Of a stretch of DNA of 64,000 bases, positions 23,001 through 36,500 are shown piece by piece (the stretch's first letter is position 1; every line of letters starts with the position of its first letter). The DNA is taken from contig CP136061.1 in the NCBI GenBank assembly GCA_032622095.1, forward strand, positions 40,119,797 to 40,183,796, written 5' to 3'. The notes beneath the pieces are model-generated. The model did not search any database and had not been told where the DNA came from. It saw nothing but the letters and a program-made list of their open reading frames with translations. A program made the position numbers and the translations under genes. Source of the DNA: Siphonodentalium dalli (taxonomy: Eukaryota > Mollusca > Scaphopoda > Gadilida > Siphonodentaliidae).

Positions 23001-26000
23001 TATTCTAGTCTCCTAAAATGAATGGTATTGATTGACCGATATTTTTCAACTTTATTGAGATATTAATAAGTGACTTGCCATAACTTTTGTCAAATGAAAA
23101 TATTTTTTGCCAAATGAGAATTGTTTTTGCCATTGGCAAATTTGGCAAGTGACAGCACAAACCCTGGTTCTCACTTACTTAGTCAGCATTTCGGTTATTT
23201 ATTGATAAACTTAATCGGTGTAATTCACTCTTCCGGAAAGCAGCTGCACACAAGTTTGTAATTATACCAGCATTGTTGACTGCAAATGACTAACCAATAA
23301 AAACAAGAGGTGTGCACTTGCGTGCTAACATACCCCCACCATGGCAAATTCAACCCGCATTATCCGTAAACCAAACAAAAAAGATTTTTAACTTTAAAGA
23401 AAAATTTGGATTAATAATATCGATATGGTGTCGCAAGAGGCTTGTACAGAAAAAAATATTCAAATGGTTCATATTTGTTCGAATGATTGCAGAAACCCAA
23501 AAAAGGGTAGAAAATGAAACGCAACCTTAACATCTAAGATGGCTTTTGTCGAGTGATTCCTAACTTGATAGCATCCACACACAAAAAATCCCCAAATTTC
23601 TAGGTCGAAAATGAGAGTGTTGTGAGAAGCATGTATACCAAAAATTATTGAATTCGGTTCATATTTGTTAAAGTTATTAAGTCGGACAGAATTTTCTAAG
23701 TAAAAATAAGTCGAAAAGTAATTAGCATCATGCGGAGAGGCGGTCCTAAGGAGATTGCATATAAAAAATTATTGAAATCGGTTCATAGTTGTTCGTGTTA
23801 TGAGGTCGGACGGACAGACGGACGGACACACGGAGGGAGAAAGTGTGATGGACAGACGCGAGAAAGTGTGACGGACAGACGCGAGAAAGTGTGACGGACA
23901 GACGCAGTCAATCCAGTATACCCCCCATTTCTTCGAAAGTGGGGGTATAATGACCAAATTGATGTTCTCTTCAGTTGAATGTGTGATTGACAGGTGTTTG
24001 TTCCCAAGACATAATTGCTGATCACAAGGAATGTATCAATTGTTTTAAATATATTGGTGAAAAATAAACGTTGTTAACCAAAACTGGGATTAAATTACAA
24101 GAAATAACTCTTGTCTAGATTAAGGTTAAGAGTTGTGACCAAAATGTTTAAAGACAAATTTACTATAACATGCTAGAATTTGTCTTCAAACTTCTCGGTT
24201 ATAACTGCATAACCTTAATAGAAACAAGAGTTATTTCTTAAATAACAATCAATAATATTAAGATGGATAGTTTTTTTTATGTAGTATATCTCCTAGGGCT
24301 GGGCGATATTGGCCCCAAAAAATATCGCGATATTATGTCGACAACATCGCGATACACGATATTATCGCGATATATTACAATTGGTAAGTACAATGTACAA
24401 TATATGCAATATTTCATGAATATCCCTACGTTTTATTTACGATGTGTGGGTCATGAGAGGTCGAGTAAATGTGTATTGAACAATTATCAGTAACATCACA
24501 GTATACATGTATATAATGACCACTCGTCTGCAACAATTGACAGTTTTCCGACGGAGAAATAATTACTTTGAAACAAAGGGATATAATCATATAACACGGC
24601 CCACGTGCGTTTTCGCATACATTTTTTAGAGTTATATCCCTTTGACCATAGCTCTCATTGCCGCTCAACACCATGCACACATTAAGCACCGCATTCGGTT
24701 TCAAATTGCCATTTTATTAATTCGTGAGGAATTGGTTGTTTGTGAGACTATTTATCAGTGGTAGTTGGTAGCACCGCGGGACTTCAATGTCCATATACGG
24801 CAGCCCTGGGAATTAGCGCGACAATGCCACAATGGGCAGTGCCGAGGCAAAAGCCGACGTGAAATGAATTTGCGTCGGCATTTTTTTAGCTGAGGAAAAT
24901 AAATATAGACAATCATGTTCAATTAGTTTGTGAATTTGACATTTGTTGAAGCGATAGCAATGCCATGATCCGTACGGCACATGCCCACAGAATCATTTTA
25001 CTCGCAATTTGCACACATTGAGACGATCAGCTAGACTAAGTGTGGTCAATATAAAATCTGACATCGTAATCCGTCTCCAAGCAACCGGTTACGGTTGATA
25101 GAGCAAGCTGCACCAACTTGAAAGGAGGTCATTGTGCCAGTCGCATGCGCGCGACATACCAATCTCACAGTGTAGCCAACTGATGCTACTAGTATCTCTT
25201 TGATTTTTCCGACGAAGCATATCCAACTTGACAAGCACGTGCTCCGATGTTTTAAAACGTTTTCGACTGCGTATTTCCGGGAAGTTTGGGACTATTATAC
25301 TTACCGGTACTCTAACTTCGCTGTCTGTTGGGACCATATGATGGGTTTCAACGTACATGGAGAATATTACAACTTGGGACGGTATTATGATATTTTTATT
25401 TCAGACGATATTATTGACGATATCAAAATTAAAACCGGGTATACCCGATATATCGTCATACCGCCCAGCACTAATATCTCCAGATGCTCCAAACAGTTTG
25501 ACATTGACATTAATACCCTGATTATTACTGGGAGAAATGTTGGTTCTAGGACACATCAGAGGCATGGTGGATACTTGTATATACACATGCCATATGTAGT
25601 TAATTGAGGATAGCTCATATTGGGGCTAATAGTTGTTGGGATAATGTGAACAAAACTGACTGGGAGTTAAATTTATATGCATAAAACTTTCAGAATATTT
25701 GACCTGAACACCAGGGACAGGGCCAAAGGGTGTTTTTTTATTGAGGGGGTCCAATATTGGATTTCCAAATTGCTTCCACCAAGCACAACCCACATGGTCG
25801 AATGGTTGGAAATTTTCCAATTTATAGCAAGTTCAGTAAAAAAAATTGGAAATATTTGAATATTGGTCTGAAATGGTTTTACTTTATCATGAATACTGGT
25901 TGGAAAATTTAACTTTCAAAACAAACTCAAACTATTTTTCTCTGGAATATCTCACAGCTGGTTCGGGCATCAGATGTCCTACTATTGAAAATTTTGATCA

Positions 26001-29000
26001 AAGTTTGGGGGGGGGGACATCCTGAACAGGCCACAACACAGGAAAACTTACGCTATTTCATGAGCGACTCCCTCGGTGGATCGTTTGAGGTGAGCACAGT
26101 CGAGTTGCTTCAGTAGGTATCTGTTAGCTTCTGCCAGCGCCTGGAACAGAGAAATTATCAAGCATTTATTATTTAACCCTTTCATGAAGGGAGCTGCGCT
26201 GGTGCAGCATTAAAGATCCTGTGCTAGTGCATTCTCTTATATATGCGAGTCTCCCATAGGGAGCCTCGCATATATAAGAGAATACACTGGCTAACAAGGT
26301 CAAGGTCAATATTGTTAGGCCAATGTGCCGAAAGTTCAGCGAAGACATACATGTACACCATCTTTAAATATTAAATGCTAAATTTGAACAGGAAGAATTC
26401 AAAGTGCCACTTTAATAGAAAATTACCAACAAATTTTTATTTAATGTGAGATGACTTAATGTGCCTTTTTAACATGCATAAGGTGTATCCTGACCGATAA
26501 TGTTAAATATTTCTTAATGGATATCTGTGCAGGTTGTTGCACTTTCAATGCTTCCCTGATAACCTGCATTCAAATGATGGCAAACATTCTCTAAATTTAT
26601 TCAACATATCATCAACCAAATATGAGTATCAATGACCTGTTTGCGAAATATTTTCCCTTCTACGCTTTAGATATAATTAGTATGTGCACATATGTCTCAA
26701 AAGTATCTTTCATTCAAAAGAGAGAATAAATGAATGTCATTGATTTTAACCCTTTGAGTGCCAGGTCCAATTTTTGTATCAACCCATATACCCTGTGCCA
26801 ATGCATTCTCTTATATATGCGAGTCGACCATAGGTCGCCTCGCATATATAAGAGAATGCATTGGCCTAACAATTTTTTATTTTTTTTTACAATTTTAATA
26901 ATTTATTCTTATATTCTTTAACAGACTTATTTTGTAGGTTTAGTGCCAATGAGATCGGCCCCTGGCACTCAAAGGGTTAAAGGCAACAAGAGCTGAAGAT
27001 AAATTAGGATCATTTCACATGAAAATATTTTGGAAGAGAAAGAAATAGAAATACACTGATCCATAATGATAATGATCCGTGGAGATAAAGGGATTGGAGC
27101 ACAAGTGATTTAGTTATGCATTATTTAGTTAGGCCATTAACCCTTTCAGGACGGGAGCAGTGCAGGTGCAGCATTAAAGACCCTGTGCCAGAGCATTCTC
27201 TAATATATAAGAGAATGCACTGGCTCACAAGATCAAGGTAAATGTTCATAGGCCAATGTATTCTATTATATATGTGAGGCTCCATATGGAAAACTAGCAT
27301 ATATAAGAGAATGCACTGGCTCACAAGATCAAGGTAAATATTGATAGGCCAATGTATTCTATTATATATGTGAGGCTCCATATGGAAAACTAGCATATAT
27401 AAGAGAATGCACTGGCTCACAAGATCAAGGTAAATGTAACTGTTAGGACAATGTAATCTCTTATATATGCGAGGCTCCCTATTCTGGCATATTTACGAGA
27501 ATGCATTGGCACAGGGTTTTCGCCAAATTTTCTCAGAAGCTCCAACATGGAAGGGTTAAAAATAAATACCTTATTTCTCAGTTAAATATATCTGGAAAAT
27601 TGGATGACTTTTTTTTTTTTTTGGGACCAATTATATTACATCATTTTGGACTTTGTCATCGAGATTAGAACCTCTAATGCCAAAACTATATATAGATCAT
27701 ATTAAGGAGGGTGACGACCCCCCTACCCCTGGAATCTGGCATCCGGCTTAAAACTGACACCGGCATCCGGAATACTTCATAACAGAGAGACGGCATCCGG
27801 AATACTCTTTTCACAAAAGTTGACATGATGCATTGGAATTAGTCTATTTATTTGCTACTAGCAGGGTTACCCGGCGTTGCCCAGGTTAATGTATGCTGTG
27901 GATATTTGTTGGGAATAGAGAATGCTCTTGCTTAAAGTGTTATACGTTTTCTCATAAATTGTATATTCAATTAGCATCACAATACATGATTATTACAGTC
28001 ATGGAATATAAGTAGTGGCTCACCTTGTCAATTGTCATTCTGTTTATCGCGATTAATCCGTTCCACCAATAATGAAGTATTTATTTATTTACAACTGCCT
28101 ATACATTAGACGTTATAATATGATACATGAACATCATAAACACATTAGTTCGATAAAATATGATAATTGTTTTTACATATTGAGATGTATCAATCAATGT
28201 AGTGGGTTGGACTAAGATCTCGAGGACACCTGGCTATCATATCTCCATGAAGATACAGATGTTTCAAAGAAATTTCCAGGTGCTCCTCTGTTCATGGTGC
28301 TATATATTGACTAAATATTCTTAGTTTAAACGAAATGTTGCTGCCCAATATATCAGCTACATGTGCCAGGCACAGAGCGAGATTTTGAGTTGTTTATGTC
28401 AGTCGATGAGTCTGTTCTAAAACCCTTGTCAGATGTCAGTATTGGTAGGATCCTGAAAAGTCTTGTGCTACTAACTGCATTTTATTGTACATCAAAAGAC
28501 ACTATATTTGACTGCACACTGTGACCACTATTTTTGAGCAGGCCTTCCATTTCTCTTGACAAATAGTAACTTTTTGTGGAAACTGTATTGAATGGAACAG
28601 ACTAAATTTTGTTATTATATATATGCAATCCTCTGACGGTTCGATGTCTCTCAGTTTGCACGAATATATGTATCTCTTCAATAAAATGATAAATATACGT
28701 TTAATGCTTCTTCTAGTTATCTCTTTTTGCTAGCCCATTGTGTGAATGCCTTGATTGCCATTCCCATATAAATATGACTGTTAAGAAGATATAATTGTTC
28801 AAGTGACTTATGTGGGTCACCATATGTCGGGATTATGAAATGTGAACACCCAACTACTTAAAATGATATGGAGATGGCCTGGTGACTGCATATAACTTAT
28901 ATGTGGATATCGGCGAATAGCAATCTTATCAATGATAGTGCATATACGCTCGCCATCCGTGACGCAAACGACACCAAATGTGATTTAATTCATGGTATAT

Positions 29001-30469
29001 CATTAGAGAAAAACGTGTATGAATTTGGTGGAATTTGGTTTATTAAATCAATTGTTCATGCAACGCTGACTCGAACAACGCCATATTGCGAAGGTGATTA
29101 TGTATTCGTTTGGTGGAAATCAGCGACAAAACTATTTCACCATATTTTTTTAATTTCCCCTCCCACCAACAGCGTCATTTTAGAAAAATTTAACCCGCAC
29201 CATTATCTTCCTTGTAAAAAGTTACCCCTCTTAGAACGCCTTGGTGCCATCTCGATTGTACCGCATGAAGTTATATATATATAGAACGCACACAGACAGA
29301 CAAAAAGACAGACAGACAGCACGATTTTATTTCTTGTATCATTTGAGAAGAACTTGTCTGAATTTGATGGTAATTGGTACTAAAAATATTTTGTATCAGT
29401 TTTGGTGACCCTCCCGTCCCTATTTCGGACTCAATCTGGTGGAAATCGGCACTAAACATATAGATATAATTTTTTGTGTCCCTCTCATATCTATACACCA
29501 CTGACTCGAATGGCCCCACTTGTGACATCCTTAAACCACACGATTACCCTCCTGATATCATGGAGATGATTGTTTATAAGTTTGGTGATAATCGGCGACT
29601 AAACAATTTTTTTATCAAATTTGGTGCCAATCCCTCCCCTCTCCATCTCTCACCCAAACAGCACCACTATGGCGTCTTTAAATCACGATTAGATTCCTCG
29701 TATAATGGATAAGAACGTGTATCAATTTGGTGGAAATTGGCGCTTAAAAAATTGTGCATCAATGTTGGTGCCCCCGTCCCTTTCAATGCAACCATGACTC
29801 GAATGATGCCACATTTGACAGATAAAAGCCACACCATTAGACTCCTCATAACATGGGGATGATTTTGTATAAGTGTGGTGGCAATTGGCGTCTTATTATC
29901 AAATTTAGTGCCCACACCCTCCCAATCTCTCATCCATAAACAACAAATTTGGCGTTGTTAAATCGCACAATTAGATTCCTTGTATCATGAAGAAGAATAT
30001 ATATCAATTTGGTGGAAATCGGCGCTAAAATTAGTTTTATCAATTTTGGTGCCCCTCTCCCCTTCCGTTCATCTCTGACACAAACGACACCACTTTTGAC
30101 ATATTTAAACCACACCGTTGGATTCTTCATATCATGGGGATGATTACATGTAAGTTTTGTGGCAATCGGCGACAGAAAAAAAAATATCTGCCCCCCCCCC
30201 CTTTCCGGGCACCCCTGATGCGAACGGCGCGACTTTTGCCATATTTAAACCACGCCATTAGATTCTTCATATTATGGGGATGATTATATATAAGTTTGTG
30301 GCAATTGGCGACAAAAAAAAAATTCTGCCCCTCCCCCTTTTCTGCCCCTGACAACAACGGCGTCACTTTAGAAAATTCTAACCCCGACCATTATCTTTCT
30401 CGTAAAAAGCTACTCCTAGTAGACCCCTTTGGCATCATCTAGATGGTCCCCTGTGAATTTCTATAAAAC

Positions 30470-30508
<39 letters not shown>

Positions 30509-33500
30509 TTCGCAAATATAGATATAGATAGTAGGCTAGTTATTTGGTTTAGCAGCTTGACTGAAAGATAAAATTTTTGTACTGAAGTTATAATTTGAAT
30601 ACACATACATGATCACATTGGTATAGAATGATGTTGAAACATGCACTGGAGTACATTTGAAAACCTGTGTGAATATTTTTGTGTGTAAACAAATCATTGA
30701 AATTTTTATCACGTGACACCAGGGGGGGGGGTGAAAAAAAAAATTCCGGGGTGGGTGGGTGGTCAAAGCCACCAACAAGCAATTTTTTCCACAACTAAAA
30801 AAAAAAATTCCTGCTTGTTTTTTAGTGTTTTGTCAATGAGTTGGACTTCAAAACCACTTTGAATGAGAGAAATAATGTAATTCTAACTGTAAACTGACTG
30901 CAGGCAGTTATCGTGTTGTATTTTGTTGCAAATTTTGAAATCCAAGATGGCCGCTGGCAGCCATGTTTTTTTGGCCGAATGACCTTAAAATGACTCATTC
31001 CTATTTACATGTCCATGTTAACATCCATGATAAATAGTATGCACAGAAATTCATATACAGCTGTTTACAGTGAATTTCCCCCCGCAAATCTCTGTTTTAG
31101 TGTTAAAAGGGGGGGTGGGTGTCAAAAAATGGTCGGAAAAAAATTTGGCGGTGGGGGTGGGTGGGTACAAAAAATGATCTAAAGGGAAAAAATGCCATAC
31201 GTGCCTGAATTTTTTTTCCGACCCCCCCCCCCCCCCCTGGTGACACCAGTTACTTATTCCTTATTGAAAACATTCTGGTCCGATTTTCACGGAATACACG
31301 GCACTGTATACGTATATAGGGTGCCGTTGACGAATAATTAAGATACCTCCCAAAACATTTACCACCAACCCACTGGGTTTCCATTCCCTGCGACCCAAAA
31401 TGGAAAAATGCCAGATATCATCTTTCTGGTCTGATTTGCACGGAATAAACACATCGTATGGTGGCTGTTGACGATTAATTAAGATTCCACTCAAAATATT
31501 TACCACAAAACCAACTGGCACTGGGTTTCCATATGTACCCTGCGACCGGACAGTTAATGATTCTCCGAGTCAGTATGGGTGTGGAATAAACACAGTTACA
31601 TACCGGACAGTTAATGATTCTCCGAGTCAGTATGGGTGTGGAATAAACACAGTTACATACCGGACAGTTAATGATTCTCCGAGTCAGTATGGGTGTGGAA
31701 TAAACACAGTTACATACCGGACAGTTAATGATTCTCCGAGTCAGTATGGGTGTGGAATAAACACAGTTACATACCGGACAGTTAATGATTCTCCGAGTCA
31801 GTATGGGTGTGGAATAAACACAGTTACATACCGGACAGTTAATGATTCTCCGAGTCAGTATGGGTGTGGAATAAACACAGTTACATACCAGACAGTTAAT
31901 GATTCTCCGAGTCAGTATGGGTGTGGAATAAACACAGTTACATACCGGACAGTTAATGATTCTCCGAGTCAGTATGGGTGTGGAATAAACACAGTTACAT
32001 ACCGGACAGTTAATGATTCTCCGAGTCAGTATGGGTGTGGAATAAACACAGTTACATACCGGACAGTTAATGATTCTCCGAGTCAGTATGGGTGTGGAAT
32101 AAACACAGTTACATACCGGACAGTTAATGATTCTCCGAGTCAGTATGGGTGTGGAATAAACACAGTTACATACTGGACAGTTAATGATTCTCTGAGTCAG
32201 TATGGGTGTGGAATAAACACAGTTACATACCGGACAGTTAATGATTCTCCGAGTCAGTATGGGTGTGGAATAAACACAGTTACATACCGGACAGTTAATG
32301 ATTCTCCGAGTCAGTATGGGTGTGGAATAAACACAGTTACATACCGGACAGTTAATGATTCTCCGAGTCAGTGTAGTCAGACTTCTATCACTCTCCATTC
32401 TCTTTTTACACTGAAAAGAGGGAGCATAACAATAAACATAAATCTTGTTCTTAGAACGAATAGAAGAACCATTTAACCCTTTACCCAACAAACTGGCCAA
32501 AACCGGCCAAATAAAGCTTCAACAGCCTAAAATATCTTCGGTCTGTCTCAATAGAACCATACAAATATGGATATCATTGGAACCGGCTCCTTGACCACAT
32601 TGTGATGGTTACAGTTATGCCCTGTGCCAATGCATTCTCTTATATATGCGAGTCGACCATAGGTCGCCTCGCATATATAAGAGAATGCATTGGCCTAAAA
32701 AAAATCTTTTTTTAACACTTTTTACCATTTTTTCTTACATTCTTTAACAATTTTATAATTTTTAATGTGTTAAGCCAATGCATTCTCTTATATATGCGAG
32801 GCGACCTATGGTCGACTCGCATATATAAGAGAATGCATTGGCACAGGGCCGTTCTGTTGGGTAAAGGGTTAAAACTAGAGCTGGGCCTGTCCCAGGTGGG
32901 ACTGAGGTATACTGCCCCGTAATGAAAAAGGGGGATAACTCTACAAAATAAAGTCAGACAGAACTCATAATCGCAGGTGCACAGGTTCCCATGGTAAAAA
33001 ATAATTTATAAAATAATGTAGGAATAAAAGCTCGGACAAAATTGTGTCCACGGAGGGACAGATGGATGGATGGACAGCAAGACAAATGAAAGGGTGTTTA
33101 AGTGGATAGTAGTTTACGATCTCAGATCCGCCCATATTAACAAGCTTAAACAAGGCATCAAAAAGTGCACCAACGAAAGAGATTTAAGGGCTACTTTGAA
33201 TATTAGCACATCAACGAAAGAGGTTTAACCCTTTCAGTGCCAGGTCCGATTTTTGTATCAACCCATATACCCTGTGCCAATGCAAGACTATTATATATGT
33301 GAGTCGACCATAGGTCGCCTCGCATATATAAGAGAATGCATTGGCCTAACATTTTTTATCATTTGTTATTATTTTTTACAATTTTTTACAATTTTAATCA
33401 TTTTTTCTTATATTCTTTAACAGACTTATTTTGTAGGTTTAGTGCCAGGGAATCTTACGTTTTTCATGGGCATCAAAATTATTACTATGAATACTTGGTG

Positions 33501-36500
33501 ATAGTTTTGAGTTATAACATGCCCCTAAGGTTTTATCCAGTTTGTTTTTAAATTCGCTATAGCATGCTTAAGCATACCCAAAAAAATTCAACCCAAAAAA
33601 ATCTAAAAACTTTTTTAATAATTTTTTTAGGGCCGATTTTACAGACTGTAAATTAGGGCCGATGAGATCGGCCCCTGGCACTGAAAGGGTTAAGGGCTAC
33701 TTTGAATATTAGCACACCACATACAACATATATTATCTCTGTAAACTTTGTTATTATATAGTAATTTGATGTGTATATGTCTATGTGTGTGTTATGGAAA
33801 CTCTTCAGTACTGGAGAAAACTAAAAATTATTTGCTCTTAAACCCAAAAAGCCCCAAAACCACATTTAAACCAAAGTCCAAACCCCATGAACCCCTTTCA
33901 TTGGCATGGATAGACAGAGCTGATTCCAGTATACCCCCACCCCACAACTCATTGCGGGGTTATTATAAACATAAACCATATTGCACATAGATATTATCTT
34001 TTAAGGCACAGATGTACTTTGCGGTGGGTATTGCTGTTAAAATGGGTCACTGTGAATCACTCTCCCAAAAAGATTGGCACGGTGTTGAGTGTTTTGCTTA
34101 TTGCTCACTCTTTACATACTATATAAACAATTACTCGGCTCATATACAAAGTGTTTTGTGGATAATATTGCTTTAATACTATCATTATACTTTTCTATAA
34201 AAAAAAAATTCCTAAACTATTCTGTCCTGTTCTTAATTCTTACGCTAAACAGATGCTTCAGCTATCCTTGTTAACCCTTTACCCAACAAAGCGGCCAAAA
34301 CCGGCCAAAACCGGCCAAATAAAGCTTCAACAGCCTAAAATATCTTCGGTCTGTCTCAATAGAACCATACAAATATGGATATCATTGGAACCGGCTCCTT
34401 GACCACATTGTGATAGTTACAGTTAGCCCTGTGCCAATGCATTCTCTTATATATGCGAGTCGACCATAGGTCGCCTCGTATATATAAGAGAATGCATTGG
34501 CCTAAAAAAAATCTTTTTTTAACACTTTTTACCATTTTTTCTTACATTCTTTAACAATTTTATAATTTTAAATGTGTTAAGCCAATGCATTCTCTTATAT
34601 ATGCGAGTCGACCATAGGCACAGGGCCCTTCTGTTGGGTAAAGGGTTAAACCATACATAAATGGTCATTATCAAACTTTTAGTTCAATTGAAATTTAACT
34701 TAATACAAATTCTTCAATTCTTGAAAATATAACTGATAACATAATAATAATAAATAATGACCAGTTTTATATAGCGATTAACCAATTTCTTGCTCTAACA
34801 TGCTTGGTACAATATTACCCCAGTCATTTGTACTAGCCAACTAGGCACTGCTCTAGTTTGATCAGAACATGCTCTGATACTCATCAGTATGACAAGCGAC
34901 TGGTACTCGTTTAACGCATGAGTGATGCAAAGCCAACACAGTATGAGCGACCTTACTCAAGGGTCACAACTTGGTGTGGGTTTTTGAAACAGCGAGCAAT
35001 CCGACAATTGCACGTCGCTAAATTAAACCTCCCAAGCCACTGCTGTGTGGAAACTCAATGACCGGCGACGCGCTGCGAACCCATAGCGATGTGTTTACAG
35101 CGAAATTCTAACCACTGGACCACAGACAGGGTTCGCGCTGCTATTTGCCAATGGCAAAAATAATTCACATTTGGCAAAAAATATTTTCATTTGGCAAAAG
35201 TTTTGGAAAGTCACTCTTTAATTCCTCAAGAAAGTTGAAAAAATTGGTCAATCAATACCATTCATTTCAGGAAAATCTTACAACATAATTATGTTAGTAG
35301 AGTTTTATAAGGTTTAGGAAACGTTGACACCTCTATTAAGATGCAGTAAATCTCATAGCATTAGTACTGATGGTTGGAGGAATTACTAGTATTTAGTGTG
35401 ATGGTGGTGTTTACATTGCTAATCCTCCTGTGTTGTGTTGTGCCCTTCTGATGAAGCAACCTTTCTACCATCTATTGTTCAGTGATTGGCTTATTGTTGT
35501 AGGATAAACCACAATAGAGATGCATGTATAATTAACTAACTGCTTTTCTATCGATATCAAAAGTCGTTCAAACCGCGAGTGTCGTAACATAATTAAGTTT
35601 GCAGAAAATGATACTATCAGGGATATGTGCTAAAATAATTTGGCAAAAAATATTTTTATTTGGAAAAAGTTAATTTTGGTCCAGCGCGGACCCTGACCAC
35701 GGAGCTCCACAATAACAACCTGTTGTGAGATATAAGAGTATTGTGATCAGGCAGAACTATATAAAGAGAGGCAACTCTATTCAGTTTTGTAGTTGCCAAT
35801 ATATGGCGTTAGTAATTGATTGGTAATTTTGCTCCAATATTGATTGATTACAAGTCTCAAGTTTTTCAAAGCCTATTTCAATCACTATACATTGTTAAAA
35901 TGACACTCCCTCTTCTTGTCAATAGGGTATATATTGTTAAAATGACACTCCCTCTTCTTGTCAATAGGGTACATATTGTTAAAATGGCACTCTCTCTTCT
36001 TGTCAATAGGGTATATATTGTTAAAATGACACTCCCTCTTCTTGTCAATAGGGTATATATTGTTAAAATGACACTCCCTCTTCTTGTCATTATGGTAATA
36101 TTTGACAGGTTCAGCCACACGTATGTGTAACTTGTAACGTGTATTTCCATTCCCAATGAAAGTCACCCGACTCATGTGACCATTTCTCCTACACGATCAC
36201 GGTTGAACCGTCCATACGAAACTTGTAGAAAGAGAAATAATCCAATGTTTTGATAACCCATATAAAAAAGCACCATGGAACAACCATGTGGTATAATGAC
36301 CAATATTATAAGTTACGGGACACTTAGTGGTCAGATATGGTGTCATGTGAGGCAAAGTGAAATCAATATTGATCTACGACCTTGCCTAATATTGATCTCG
36401 CTGAGTCTCACATGACACCATATCCGACCACTAGGCGTCCCGTCCCGTATTTATCAGTGGACAAAATCCAGCATATCCCTTTAATTAAGCGTCACTGTAA

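Noticed and set aside
28901-29284. 127-codon plus-strand ORF
   Set aside because: Lies in the degenerate RTE-like repeat region and shares its repeated blocks (ggtggaaatcagcga); no domain.
31475-32500. 341-codon minus-strand ORF with repeated CPVCNCVY
   Set aside because: It is created by a stop-free 57-bp satellite; the ends are non-repetitive for only a few dozen residues and there is no promoter, splice or domain support.
35035-35126. Free-standing tRNA gene on the minus strand
   Set aside because: Box A and box B are present, but the acceptor stem is not formed and a SINE body and tail follow, so it is a SINE head.
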